From assembly GCF_001613105.1 (NCBI RefSeq), contig NZ_BDBS01000004.1, positions 310,001-374,000 of the forward strand: a DNA stretch of 64,000 nt. Direction: 5' to 3'. This stretch comes from Nocardia pseudobrasiliensis NBRC 108224. GTDB taxonomy: Bacteria; Actinomycetota; Actinomycetes; Mycobacteriales; Mycobacteriaceae. Position 1 is the first letter of the stretch. Every line of letters starts with the position of its first letter. The notes beneath the pieces are model-generated. The model did no database searches and had not been told where the DNA came from. It worked only from the letters and a program-made list of their open reading frames with translations. A program made the position numbers and the translations under genes. Positions 33,501 to 42,081 of this stretch are shown one piece after another.

Positions 33501-35920
33501 CACTGGCGATCGCCGGGGCCGCGCTGGCCTTCCAGGTCTTCGGAATGTTCGTCGCCCCCGCCGTGCTGGTGACACTGGCGCTCGGGCTCACCGCGATCGT
33601 CCACGGCTTGGCGGCGGTGCTGATCCTGTTCAGCATCCCGTTCGACTTCGCCGCGCTCTCGGCGCTGGCCGGAGTCGCCCTGGCCGCCATCATCGCGATC
33701 GCGATCCCGTCGCTGGCCATAGGATTCGTCCTCGGCCTCGTCACCGCGGCAGTCCTCACCCTGCCGCTGCTGACCCTGGCCACGGCCATCGGTGTCGGAA
33801 TCGGCCTGGCGCTGGCCGCGGTTCTCGTTCTGCCGCTGCTGGCGTTGGCCACCGCCGTCGGTATCGGAATCGGCCTGGCGCTGGCTTTGCCGCTGCTGGC
33901 CCTCGCGACCGCGGCGGGTATCGGCATCGGTCTGGCGATCGCGCTGCCGTTGCTCGGTCTGGCGACAGTCCTCGGTATCGGGCTCGGTGTCGCGGCCACG
34001 GTTGCCCTCGTGCTTCCGTTGCTCGCCATCACCGCGATGGTCGCCGGAACGCTGGGTGTCGCGCTCGGTCTGGCGATCGCGCTGCCGCTGCTGGCCCTCG
34101 CGACTTCGGTTGCGGCCGTGGCCGGTATCGGCCTGGGCATCGCGCTGACCGTGGCCCTCACGGTACCGCTGCTGGGTGTGCTCGTACCGCTGGCGCTGCT
34201 GGGTCTGCTGACTCTGGCGGTGCTGCCGCTGCTCATCGCGCTGGCCGTGCCGGTCCTGGCACTCGCCGGACTCGGTGCGCTGGCCTTGGCCGTGGCGCCG
34301 TTCGTCGCGATCGGGCTGGCGGTGCTGGCGACGGTGGTCGTGCCGCTGGCCGCGCTGGGTCTGCTGAGCCTGCTGGCGCTGCCGGTCCTCGCGCTGCTGG
34401 CGTTGCCGGTGCTGGCGTTGGCCGCGCTCGGTGCTCTGGCGGCCTTGGCGGCGCCGATCGTGTTGCCGCTGACCGTGATCGGGCTGATCACCGTGGCTGT
34501 CCTGCCGCTGATCCTGTTGGCGGGTGTGCCGGTGACCGCGCTCGCGGGCATTGGTGCTCTGGCACTGCTCGCGGCGCCGGTCGTCGCGCCGCTGGCGCTG
34601 CTGGGATTGCTGAGCCTGGTCCTGCTGCCACCGCTACTGCTGGCCGCCGGCCCGGTGGGGCTGCTGGTGGCGTTGGCTCTGCTGCCGCTAGCTGTCGCGA
34701 TCGCGGTGCCGATCCTCGGCCTCGCCGGACTCGGTGCACTCACACTCGCGGTGCTGCCGCTGGTGGCCCTGCTCGCGGTACCGATCCTCGGCCTGGCCGG
34801 ACTCGGTGCGCTCACTCTGGCGGTGCTGCCGCTCCTGACTGTTCTCGTACCGCCGGTACTGGGACTGGCCGCGATCGGTGGACTGGTCATTGCTCTTGCG
34901 GCAGTGCTTGCTCCAATCGTCTTGCCGCTGTTGGTGATCGGTGCGCCGCTCGCTCCGCTGGCAGCTCTGGCGCTGTTGGTGTTGCTACCGCTGGCGATTC
35001 TGGCGCTGCCGGTGCTCGGACCGGTGCTGCTGGCGGCCCTGCTGCCGCTGATCGGCCTCGGCCTGGCCGCGGTCGCTCCGGTGCTGGGATTGGCCGCGAT
35101 CGGTGCGACCACTCTCGCGCTGCTGCCGCTGATCGCCGCGCTTGTCGGCCCACTACTGGCCGTCGGTGTTCCGCTGGCCCTGCTCGGCCTGCTGCCGCTG
35201 GCCATGCTGCCGCTGGCCGTGCTGCCGCTGGCCGCGGCACTGGCTCCGGCGATCCTGGGGCTCGCCGCGATCGGGGCGCTCACCCTGGCCGCCGTTCCGG
35301 CCATCGCGATCACGCTGGCCTTGCTGGCATTGCCGTTGCTCGGGTTGGCCGCGCTCGCGGCGCTCACGCTCCCCTTGGCCTTGCTGGCAGCTGCCGTGCT
35401 CACACCGCTGGCGGCCATTGGGGCGTTCACGCTGGCCGTGCTGCCGCTGCTGGCGCTGGCGCTCGCCCTGGCGATCGCCACGAGCCTGCCGCTCGTCGCC
35501 GGACTGCTCGCTCTGCCGCTGCTCACCGCGCTGGCAGCACCGCTGCTGGCCGCGGCGATCGCGGCCACGGCGGCCCTGATCGCGCTGGCGGTGCTCGCCC
35601 TGCTGGTCGTGCTGGCACTGCTGGACCAGGACCTGCGGTCCTACATCATCTCGGCGATCCGTGCCCACGATGACCTGAACGGTCCCGTCCAGGGCTCGTC
35701 GGGAGGCTGCACCGCGACCGGGAACCAGTTCCTGGACGACATCAAGGACACGGCGAGCTGGGCGGAAATCATTGCCTCGCTGCAGAAGCGGCGCACATCG
35801 TCGAAGACGGTGCCCGCGCCCGCGAACGCGCTCGCCACGGTTCCGCTCGTCGGCCCCCGAGCCACGGACGGACCGACCACCGAGCCGGAGGCGCCGCGGT
35901 TGATCACCGTGTCCCTCTGA
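30536..35920 (+). CDS. Giant hydrophobic repeat protein, 1794 aa
   Basis: The N-terminus is basic (GRHRKQVKRNRRGLYAAAAF) and followed by a signal-like hydrophobic stretch ending near ATGAKASA/DT. Residues about 55-360 are soluble and helical, including GPLRQPVNDLLGFVGQA and RRDSGNGAIDNLIAQARALFG, which are shared with the second giant protein. Residues about 365-1695 are almost wholly hydrophobic, with dozens of possible membrane segments built from repeated LPLLALAT-type and AVPILGLAGLGALTLAVLPL-type units. The last 100 residues are hydrophilic and end RLITVSL. AAAGG precedes the ATG at 30536. I recognise no family. A membrane- or mycomembrane-embedded structural protein is one possibility, but no evidence fixes this. 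Confidence 0.75.
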   Translation: MSGKHVYSQPAPQSGRHRKQVKRNRRGLYAAAAFASMAGAMATGAKASADTPPPPVVATLDGLDLHPAVGDPNAGLLPDLGAVTAGLGHAVPDLIGAVPDMGSVVPGLDSDLGAMAGNAIGQAINAFGVPIPPAPADTTGPATARPAPAPVSAPEILDQLRTPTVGTTNPQDLVGSVPAPVSELAQIAAQVAGSGLDLKQLADWSDQAFPEGPLRQPVNDLLGFVGQAIEQGGYRRDSGNGAIDNLIAQARALFGSPQDGDGDGSNQKLRELLQPLLGDTVGDGNPLQHLVESLRQVSQQQGGGFEALAATVLGYVAPFTDGLAPVLGYLAPMLNVVADPQTALKPLLSDIRAMLTQTGLIDRHNAALPLLGVPALGLLVVVPLLFAGALAIGALGIVALLAAPLVIGALIVGGVVLAGIALVALPVLVVAAIVAIPFLIFAAPLAFAAFQVVAPVILAFGAAGFAVTVVGGIALSFVVTALGLIGTAALFVVTIAIGLVAAALAPLFGLITVPLIFGAALIELVVGLFATAIAGFGTLAATFVVSGLMLAVLTLASLFTPWGLISLPVLAVLGAAALILFAAAAVIIAAAIGIVGLAGLIIESVGGAAALTILMAWAVVALAFHLAAPFVVWWGMAAAVLLIGSAGVIASAFGVVFGFIATIFLTFALPIVGPLLSPLFYAVLVVAPAIAGLLFLFGGIGVSGLALAASTSLGLLAAVDWAFGTLALGVLLALAMPYSLPFAWIPLLAYSIIAAGAVMALAAANYVFTGGGLVAVTAAAIVMAVAVSAFTFVAGLVINIFSWIMLTLGTFALIAVNPPVALLLLPLLIAGQLLVTLGSIGVTVVLSDLVIGLSALLTVASGIPVALSVLMIVGTWIAGSLLFPPIAPAAIFVGIVALAVAAILIGAEQIVGLAALAIVFLAGNILAAAVGIVLSVATIVTGIVYFAEAAILSIPFLVFGPLAPFVSTAISPVIAAMFLAIWSPFAAAALAIAGAALAFQVFGMFVAPAVLVTLALGLTAIVHGLAAVLILFSIPFDFAALSALAGVALAAIIAIAIPSLAIGFVLGLVTAAVLTLPLLTLATAIGVGIGLALAAVLVLPLLALATAVGIGIGLALALPLLALATAAGIGIGLAIALPLLGLATVLGIGLGVAATVALVLPLLAITAMVAGTLGVALGLAIALPLLALATSVAAVAGIGLGIALTVALTVPLLGVLVPLALLGLLTLAVLPLLIALAVPVLALAGLGALALAVAPFVAIGLAVLATVVVPLAALGLLSLLALPVLALLALPVLALAALGALAALAAPIVLPLTVIGLITVAVLPLILLAGVPVTALAGIGALALLAAPVVAPLALLGLLSLVLLPPLLLAAGPVGLLVALALLPLAVAIAVPILGLAGLGALTLAVLPLVALLAVPILGLAGLGALTLAVLPLLTVLVPPVLGLAAIGGLVIALAAVLAPIVLPLLVIGAPLAPLAALALLVLLPLAILALPVLGPVLLAALLPLIGLGLAAVAPVLGLAAIGATTLALLPLIAALVGPLLAVGVPLALLGLLPLAMLPLAVLPLAAALAPAILGLAAIGALTLAAVPAIAITLALLALPLLGLAALAALTLPLALLAAAVLTPLAAIGAFTLAVLPLLALALALAIATSLPLVAGLLALPLLTALAAPLLAAAIAATAALIALAVLALLVVLALLDQDLRSYIISAIRAHDDLNGPVQGSSGGCTATGNQFLDDIKDTASWAEIIASLQKRRTSSKTVPAPANALATVPLVGPRATDGPTTEPEAPRLITVSL
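33760..35600 (+). repeat. Tandem hydrophobic repeats in the giant protein gene
   Basis: Two repeat types are seen. From about 33,766 to 34,110 a unit of the form LPLLALATAxGIGIGLAL recurs about five times at 20-30 aa spacing. Downstream, a unit of the form VPILGLAGLGALTLAVLPL recurs; two neighbouring copies (34703-34774 and 34775-34846) are spaced exactly 72 nt (24 codons) and nearly identical. Later copies are more diverged. The pattern implies growth by internal duplication and is a likely site of length variation. Confidence 0.7.
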
Positions 35921-35929
35921 CCGACCCCG

Positions 35930-35953
35930 CCGCCCCGGCCACGGTCGGGGCGG
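35930..35953 (+). terminator. Hairpin after the first giant gene
   Basis: CCGCCCCG (35930-35937) pairs with CGGGGCGG (35946-35953) around an 8-nt loop, and ACCC/GGGT can extend it. It lies 10 bp after the giant gene stop and 55 bp before the small paralog gene, so it may reduce read-through into that gene. Confidence 0.5.
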
Positions 35954-36008
35954 TGGGTCTCCACTTCATCACTCCCCCACAGGAAAACAACCGACAAAGG
36001 AGTCCACG

Positions 36009-36539
36009 ATGAACCCGCAAACCGACACCACCCCGTTCGGCACTCCCGACCCGACCCTGCACCTGGAATACCTCTACGGTCCGCAGTGGCGCGAGGTGAC
36101 GCAGATCGTCGAACGCGCCGCGCAACTGACCGCCGAGGAGCGCGAGAAACTCAACAATCAGGCCGAAGGACTGCTGAAGTCGCAGATGTCCGCACTGTCC
36201 GGCAACGGCGGCGGCCTGTCCGACCTACTGTCGAACCTCACCGCCGGCACCGCCCCGAGCGAACCGCAGCCCACCCAGATCGCCGCCGACACCGCCCGGG
36301 AATTCGGCCGATCCCGCAACATCCAGATCGCCGGAATCACCGCCGGACAGGCCGTTTCCCCCGGATCCGGCACCGGATCGATGGCGGGTGTGCTCAATTC
36401 GCTGAGTTCGATCGGCGTGATGGCCGTGGTCAGCCAGGCCGTCACCGCCACCGTCCTCGCCGACCTTGTCGGGCAGGGCCGATTCACCCAGGACGTCTAC
36501 GACGGCCTCATCGGTCCGTGGCGCAACGTCATCTTCTGA
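36009..36539 (+). CDS. Small partner-like protein, 176 aa (paralog of 29301-29849)
   Basis: It contains LEYLYGPQWREVTQIVERAAQL near the N-terminus, FGRSRNIQIAGITAGQAVSPGSG in the middle (each quoted part is shared with the paralog at 29301) and a C-terminus ending VGQGRFTQDVYDGLIGPWRNVIF. The shared blocks cover most of both proteins; the Gly-rich linker differs. There is no signal peptide; the last 60 residues could form amphipathic or weakly hydrophobic helices. AAAGGAG precedes the ATG. It follows the giant gene and is followed 27 bp later by a small membrane-protein gene, so the three may act together. Function unknown. Confidence 0.75.
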   Translation: MNPQTDTTPFGTPDPTLHLEYLYGPQWREVTQIVERAAQLTAEEREKLNNQAEGLLKSQMSALSGNGGGLSDLLSNLTAGTAPSEPQPTQIAADTAREFGRSRNIQIAGITAGQAVSPGSGTGSMAGVLNSLSSIGVMAVVSQAVTATVLADLVGQGRFTQDVYDGLIGPWRNVIF

Positions 36540-36566
36540 TCAAACCGACTGTGAGGAGGGCCGATC

Positions 36567-36848
36567 ATGTTGGACACCAGATTCACCGGTAACAGCCCCA
36601 GCGTCGCCGATCCCATCCGTGGACTGTGCGATCCCGCCTCAGCCCCGGTCAGTTTCGGCTACTACCAGGACAACGCCTCCGATGCCCAAACCATCGCCCG
36701 CTGCCACCGACCGCGGCGGGGGCCGATCGGATGGTGGAACCGGCACCCAGGACTCCGCGCGAGCGTCGGCCTGGTCCTGGTGGGAAACTTGGGCTTCCTG
36801 CCTGCGGTACAGGACGCCCTGCTCTCCGCACTCTCCCATGTCGCATAG
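36567..36848 (+). CDS. Small protein with one membrane segment, 93 aa
   Basis: GAGGAGG lies about 7 nt before the ATG, good support for translation. The first 55 residues are polar (MLDTRFTGNSPSVADPIRGL...), with a basic patch RCHRPRRGPIGWWNRHPGLR. The end, ASVGLVLVGNLGFLPAVQDALLSAL, is hydrophobic enough for a single membrane segment or a peripheral helix. I do not recognise it. It ends the apparent giant/small-protein operon, with a very strong hairpin just downstream. Confidence 0.55.
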   Translation: MLDTRFTGNSPSVADPIRGLCDPASAPVSFGYYQDNASDAQTIARCHRPRRGPIGWWNRHPGLRASVGLVLVGNLGFLPAVQDALLSALSHVA

Positions 36849-36863
36849 CACCGTGACCGCGAC

Positions 36864-36897
36864 GCGGCGGCACGCACCGCTCGGTGCGTGCCGCCGC
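36864..36897 (+). terminator. Strong terminator-like hairpin
   Basis: GCGGCGGCACGCACC (36864-36878) pairs perfectly with GGTGCGTGCCGCCGC (36883-36897) around a 4-nt loop. It lies 16 bp after the 93-aa gene stop and separates it from the nSTAND/WD40 gene. There is no T tract, but the stem is 15 bp and nearly all GC. Confidence 0.7.
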
Positions 36898-37160
36898 TCG
36901 GGAGCCGATCCCGAACACAGACGCCCGACACGGCCGCACCATGCACGATGGGGCCGATCAGGCGAGAGCGACTGCTACGATCGGCTAACTTCCGGCACAC
37001 GTCTCGTACCGGAGCGCTCGTACCTCGGCAGTGGGTCGTCTGCTCGATACAACAATTCGCTGAACGCGCTCGACACCAGGGTGGAAATCATGCGATTGTG
37101 CTGCTCGACAGTGGTGCGGAGTCTTCGCTGATGTCGCCGCGGAATTGAGCGGTATCGACG

Positions 37161-40100
37161 ATGGATACCCGCGTGACGCCCCAGCCCCTCGACCGTAGCG
37201 GCGGAGACGACCAGCGCAGCGCATTCGCGGTCCGTCTCGACGCGCTGTTCACGGCCGCAGGAAATCCACCCGCGAAGTCGGTGCTACGCATCGCCAATAC
37301 CCGCCTGCGCGAGGGAGCACGGCCCATCACTGCACAGCGCGTGAGTGATTGGCGACGCGGCCACCGCACGCCGGCGACCTTCGAATCGGTGCTGCCGCTA
37401 CTGGAGGTCCTCATCCCCGAGGCCCGCCGCCGAGCGGCACACGATTCCAGCACCGACACCTCGCTGTTCGACCCGAAACGCTGGCAAGCCGATTGGCGTG
37501 CCGCACGCACCGAACCGCTCATCTTCGACACCAACCGCGAGCCCTATCGCGGTCCGGCGCCCTATCGATTCGAGGACGCGGAGCTGTTCTTCGGCCGCCG
37601 AGACGCCGAAGCGCAACTGTTGCAACTGCTTTCCGACGTCGAGGCGAGCGGCTCACCGAAACTACTGTTGCTCCTCGGCTCACAGGGCATCGGCAAGACC
37701 TCGCTGGTGGCAGCTGGTTTGCGCCCCGCAGTGGAATCGGGGAGAGTTCTTACCCTGACGCCGGGGGCCGATCCGGTGGCTGCGTTGACCACGACATTGG
37801 CCGCGGTACGGCGCGGGCCCCGGCTGCTGATCGTCGACCAAGGCGAGGAACTGTTCACCGTATGCTCGAATGAACAACTGCGGCAACGATTCCTGTCCGA
37901 ACTGGAAACGCTCGCCACACCGGACGCCGACCCACCGACCACGGTGATCGTCACCCTGGACATCGCCTACCTTCCCGAACTGCCCCACTACCCGCCCTTG
38001 GCGACCGCGCTGCAGCACCGCGCGATGACCCTGAATCCGATGTCGGAGCAGCAATTACGAGAGGCGATCATCCGCCCCGCAGCCGCCGTCGGCCTACGCG
38101 TCGAGGACACCCTGGCCGAGGTGCTCCTGCAGGATGTGGCCTCGCTCGACCCACACCATCCGTCCCGGCTGTCACTGTTGTCGTCCGTACTGTCGATCGT
38201 GTGGGAACGCCGCCGCGGCCGCACGCTGACACTGGCCTCCTACCGCGAAATCGGAAGTCTCCCAGGCATTATGACCCACCGCGCCGAGCGCTGGTGGTCA
38301 CAACTGAGCGACCAGGAGAAACACGCGGCACGCACCGTACTGCTGGCATTGACGACCATCGGACCGACCGCCGCGCACCGCAACCGAATGCCCCGCGAGA
38401 CCCTGATCGAGGAGGCCGACGATCCCCAGACGACGAGCACGGTGATCGACCGCCTTCTCGACGTCCGAATCCTGGTGCGGCACAACAACGAACTCGAATT
38501 GGCGCACGATCTCGCATTGACCGTGTGGCCCCGGATGGCCGAATGGATCACCGAGGAACGCGAATTCGCACCCGCCCGTCAGCGTATCGAAACCGACGCC
38601 CGCGAATGGGCCCGCCAAAACCGTCCCGCGGCCCTGCTGTACACCCGAACCCGCCTCGAAGACGCCGCGGAACTGATGCGGCGCACCGATTCCCCGAACC
38701 GGCTCGCCCACGAGTTCGTCACCGAGTCGCTGACCCAGGCGACGATCCGTACTCGTCGGCGCAGAGCGCTCTGGGCGACGGTCGCACTGCTGACCGTGCT
38801 CGCACTGGTGCTGTCGGTCTTGACGATCGCGCAGCGGACCGCAGCGGGCCAGCAGCGCAAGGACGCCTGGCTCGGCCAGGTGGTCGCGACGTCCCAGCGG
38901 CTCGAGGACAGCGACCCCGCGACGTCCACCGCGCTCGCGCTGTCGGCCTACCGGATGAATCCTCGCCACCCCAGCGCTCGCGCCCGCTTGATGGCTACCC
39001 AGACACTGCCGACCGAGATCGTCTCTCCCGCGGACCAGGGCGCTCCCATCGAGGATTTGGCAACCGGCCCGGCCCGTGGACTGGCCGCCACCGCGGGCGA
39101 GGACGGCCGAATTCGCTTGTGGAACATCAACGATCGGGGTGCGATCACCTCCTACGGGCCGGGAGCCGACGGGCATCGCGGCCCGGCCACGGCGGTCGCC
39201 TTCACCCCGGACGGCGCCCAGGTGCTCAGTGCGGGCCAGGACGGGACGATTCGGCTCTGGGACGTGCACGATCCGCGCGCCGCCCGCCAACTCGCTTCCT
39301 ACGACAACGGCTCCGCCGCAACCGCTCTCGCGATGCTGCCCGGTGGCCGCGCGGCCGTATCCAGCGCCGACGGCACCCTGACCTTCCTCGATATCACGGG
39401 GCGACAGGCGATTACCCGGATCACTTCGCCGATCACCGCACACGCGGCGGCTGTCCGAGCCCTCGCGGTCGCCCCCGACACTCCCGTTCTCGCCAGCGCC
39501 GGCGAGGATGGCACGATCCGGCTGTGGTCATTCGCGGACGCTGACCACCCGGCACCGCTCGGGGCTCCGCTGGACGGCCGAGCCGCGGTGGGCGCGATCG
39601 AATTCGGCGCCGACGGCGTGCTCGCGGCCGGAACGGCGGACGGATCACTGCGGATCTGGGACGTGCGCGACCCCGCCCGCCCACGCCTCACCAGTGAGCA
39701 GCACGCGCGGCGGGCGGCGATCTCCGGCCTCACCTTCGGTTTCGGCGGGCAACTGCTGGGCGTCACCCGCACCGACGGCACCATGCAGCTGTGGATCACC
39801 CGTGACGTCGACCGTGTCAACCCACTGGGCTGGGAAATCCACGGCAACAGCGGCTCTATCCGGGCGGTGCGTATGCTCCCGCCCGATCGCATGATCACCA
39901 CCGGATCCGATGGCCGGGTCCGCGCCTGGACTCCGCCACCGGGATTCCTCCCGATCCTGGTGGATGGCACGCCCGCCGACGTCGGGTTCGACCGCGACGG
40001 GCACGATCTCGCGATAGGCCTGAGCGACGGCCGGGTCGAGACCTGGGACGTCACCACCCCCCGACTGAGCCACTTGGCGAACACGGTCGTCGCCGGAGCG

Positions 40101-40970
40101 CCGGATCGGCTCGGAGCGCGGGTCGCGCTGCGCCCGGACGGCCGACTACTCGCCGCCACGACCGGAGCCCAGGTGCGGCTGTGGGACCTGACCGTCGTCG
40201 ATCGGCCCGTCGATCTGGGCACGCTGCCCGGCGATGCTCCCTTCGCCTTCTCCCCCGACGGCAACCGCCTACTCACCAGCGCACCGGATCACGCGCTGCA
40301 GGTCTGGGACATATCCTCGCCACAGCACCCCCGCCCGATCCAGGCATTACGCCCCGGAAGCGACCGAGACGTCTCCGTAGCGATGTTCTCCCCCGACGGC
40401 TCGCGCATCGCGGCAGCAGACGACGGCAACCGAATTCTGTTGTGGAACACCGATGATCGCAACGCGACGGCTCCCACCGCGTCGGTGGACACGGCGGAGC
40501 ACTCTTTGCACGCCCTCGCGTTCACACCCGACGGCCGGACACTGGTCAGCGGCGGGGCCAGCGGAACCATCAGCTCCTGGGATATCACCGACCCCAGTCA
40601 CATTCGCCCGCTCGACACCGTGCGTGGTCACACCGCGCGGATCACGACCCTGGTCATCGACCACTCCGGTCGTCGTCTGGGCTCGGCCGGAGACGACCGA
40701 ACCGCCAACCTGTGGGACATCTCCGATCCCGGGCACATCCGGCAAGCCGATGTGCCGCTCACCCTCCCGATCGGAACATCCTGGTACCTGCGCTTCGACC
40801 CGCGCGAGGAGACGATCGCACTCGCCGTCGGCGACCAGGGCGCGGTCCGCGGCTACCTCGATCCCGACGCCGTCGCGACAAGCCTGTGCACCACCCACGA
40901 CGCAGGCATCGATACCCACACCTGGCACGAGCTGCTCCCCTCGGTGCCCTACACCGCCCCCTGTCCATGA
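37161..40970 (+). CDS. nSTAND-like NTPase with WD40 repeats, 1269 aa
   Basis: Residues about 10-90 form a helix-turn-helix-like N-terminal domain (ITAQRVSDWRRGHRTPATF). An NTPase domain follows, with Walker A GSQGIGKTS at about 171-179, Walker B LLIVDQGEELFT at about 219-230 and the EELF feature of nSTAND1 proteins. At about 533-555 there is one membrane segment (LWATVALLTVLALVLSVLTI). Residues about 615-1269 hold WD40-type blades (DGRIRLWNINDR, DGTIRLWDVHDP, DRTANLWDISDP). Such proteins are predicted signalling or defence (conflict) NTPases in actinobacteria, with the propeller as sensor. The putative regulator-like N-terminus and single membrane anchor point to a membrane-tethered sensor. 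The DJ-1 gene follows after 68 bp. The effector is not evident. Confidence 0.82.
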   Translation: MDTRVTPQPLDRSGGDDQRSAFAVRLDALFTAAGNPPAKSVLRIANTRLREGARPITAQRVSDWRRGHRTPATFESVLPLLEVLIPEARRRAAHDSSTDTSLFDPKRWQADWRAARTEPLIFDTNREPYRGPAPYRFEDAELFFGRRDAEAQLLQLLSDVEASGSPKLLLLLGSQGIGKTSLVAAGLRPAVESGRVLTLTPGADPVAALTTTLAAVRRGPRLLIVDQGEELFTVCSNEQLRQRFLSELETLATPDADPPTTVIVTLDIAYLPELPHYPPLATALQHRAMTLNPMSEQQLREAIIRPAAAVGLRVEDTLAEVLLQDVASLDPHHPSRLSLLSSVLSIVWERRRGRTLTLASYREIGSLPGIMTHRAERWWSQLSDQEKHAARTVLLALTTIGPTAAHRNRMPRETLIEEADDPQTTSTVIDRLLDVRILVRHNNELELAHDLALTVWPRMAEWITEEREFAPARQRIETDAREWARQNRPAALLYTRTRLEDAAELMRRTDSPNRLAHEFVTESLTQATIRTRRRRALWATVALLTVLALVLSVLTIAQRTAAGQQRKDAWLGQVVATSQRLEDSDPATSTALALSAYRMNPRHPSARARLMATQTLPTEIVSPADQGAPIEDLATGPARGLAATAGEDGRIRLWNINDRGAITSYGPGADGHRGPATAVAFTPDGAQVLSAGQDGTIRLWDVHDPRAARQLASYDNGSAATALAMLPGGRAAVSSADGTLTFLDITGRQAITRITSPITAHAAAVRALAVAPDTPVLASAGEDGTIRLWSFADADHPAPLGAPLDGRAAVGAIEFGADGVLAAGTADGSLRIWDVRDPARPRLTSEQHARRAAISGLTFGFGGQLLGVTRTDGTMQLWITRDVDRVNPLGWEIHGNSGSIRAVRMLPPDRMITTGSDGRVRAWTPPPGFLPILVDGTPADVGFDRDGHDLAIGLSDGRVETWDVTTPRLSHLANTVVAGAPDRLGARVALRPDGRLLAATTGAQVRLWDLTVVDRPVDLGTLPGDAPFAFSPDGNRLLTSAPDHALQVWDISSPQHPRPIQALRPGSDRDVSVAMFSPDGSRIAAADDGNRILLWNTDDRNATAPTASVDTAEHSLHALAFTPDGRTLVSGGASGTISSWDITDPSHIRPLDTVRGHTARITTLVIDHSGRRLGSAGDDRTANLWDISDPGHIRQADVPLTLPIGTSWYLRFDPREETIALAVGDQGAVRGYLDPDAVATSLCTTHDAGIDTHTWHELLPSVPYTAPCP

Positions 40971-41038
40971 GAACACTCTCACCGGCATCGCAATCCGCAG
41001 GACCGCAAACATATTCATCGCCATCAGTAAGGATGATC

Positions 41039-41782
41039 GTGAAAGTCCTACTCCCCGTGCCCGATACAGATTTCGACGTCACCGAGGTCGCGGTCCCCTG
41101 GCACGTCCTCACCGCCGCCGGACACCGGGTCGTCTTCGCCGCCGAATACCGGGGAACCCCACTCGCCGCGGATCCGCTACTGCTGACCGGTGTGCTGTTC
41201 GGGCAACTCGGCGCCAAACCCGAAGCGAAGAACCTCTACCGCCGCCTGCAGCGCAGCCCCGAATTCGCCGATCCCCTCGCCTGGCAGGATCTCGACCCGA
41301 CCGACTACGACGGACTCCTCCTACCCGGCGGCCACGCGTCCGGGGTCCGCCAATTCCTGGAATCGACTGTGCTGCGGGCCAAAGTCGCCCAGTTCTGGCA
41401 GCTGAACCGCCCCGTCGGCGCGATCTGCCACGGCGTCGTCCTGCTCGCCCGCACGATCGACCCCGGCACCGGCCACAGCGTCCTATACGACCGCAACACA
41501 ACAACACTCCCGAAATACCTCGAACGCACCGCCTATTACCTCACCGCCTGGCGCCGCGGCCGCTATTACCGCACCTACCCCGAATACGTCGAGGACGAAG
41601 TCCGCGCCGCCCTCGCCCATAACGACCAATACGTCCGCGGCAACCCGGTCCTCACCCGGCACGGCACCGCCACCGATCACACCGGCGCCTTCACCGTCCG
41701 CGACCGCAACTACCTGTCCGCCCGATGGCCCGGCGACGCATACCTTTTCGCGGAACAGTTCCGGGACATGCTCTCCAGCTGA
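41039..41782 (+). CDS. DJ-1/PfpI-family (type 1 glutamine amidotransferase-like) protein
   Basis: This 247-aa protein has the nucleophile elbow in GAICHGVVLLA (Cys at about residue 130) and GLLLPGGHASGVRQF in front of it, both typical of DJ-1/PfpI proteins. Related proteins act as glyoxalase III, chaperone-like deglycases or hydrolases. The GTG at 41039 was preferred because AAGG lies 6 nt upstream; the ATG at 41033 sits directly on that site. It may be in one operon with the nSTAND gene, but a promoter in the 68-bp gap is possible. Confidence 0.82.
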   Translation: MKVLLPVPDTDFDVTEVAVPWHVLTAAGHRVVFAAEYRGTPLAADPLLLTGVLFGQLGAKPEAKNLYRRLQRSPEFADPLAWQDLDPTDYDGLLLPGGHASGVRQFLESTVLRAKVAQFWQLNRPVGAICHGVVLLARTIDPGTGHSVLYDRNTTTLPKYLERTAYYLTAWRRGRYYRTYPEYVEDEVRAALAHNDQYVRGNPVLTRHGTATDHTGAFTVRDRNYLSARWPGDAYLFAEQFRDMLSS

Positions 41783-42081
41783 ACCTCGCCCTCACCAGCA
41801 CGATCGTGGGCGTAGCGGGGGCGGAACGGTCGTGAGTACTTCGCCGTTCGATTCCCGATCAATCCGATGCACTGCTGTCCAGGGTCGTTCCGCCGGTCGA
41901 ATCGAACGGCTCTGGAGTGCCTGTCCTGCTACGAGTCCGACGAGCTGGGGATGGCGCGACGGCCTCACTGTTTCGCGGCATGACCCGATATACGCGCGCG
42001 TCGGGTTACCGCAGGCACAGTAGCCGGGAGATGGGCCGGGGCCGACCCCGGAGGGCCGACCCCGGCACCGCGGTCAACGGA
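41783..42081. other. Convergent intergenic region with a hairpin
   Basis: About 300 bp between the convergent DJ-1 and second giant genes. CCGGGG (42036-42041) can pair with CCCCGG (42046-42051) around a tetraloop. The motif GGGCCGACCCCGG is repeated next to it. This is a weak terminator candidate. No protein-like frame is seen. Confidence 0.4.

Noticed and set aside
33028..35568. An 846-codon open frame on the minus strand opposite the first giant gene
   Set aside because: It is rich in Ser, Ala, Thr, Pro and Arg and mirrors the codon bias of the repetitive hydrophobic gene; no start signal and no family resemblance. Treated as a shadow frame.
33760..35600. Repetitive DNA that might look like a CRISPR array or satellite
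   Set aside because: The repeats keep a single reading frame with 72-nt periodicity and hydrophobic coding, with no unique spacers of constant length.
42036..42051. GC hairpin as a firm terminator between the DJ-1 and second giant genes
   Set aside because: The stem is only 6 bp with no T tract; it is mentioned only as a weak candidate.
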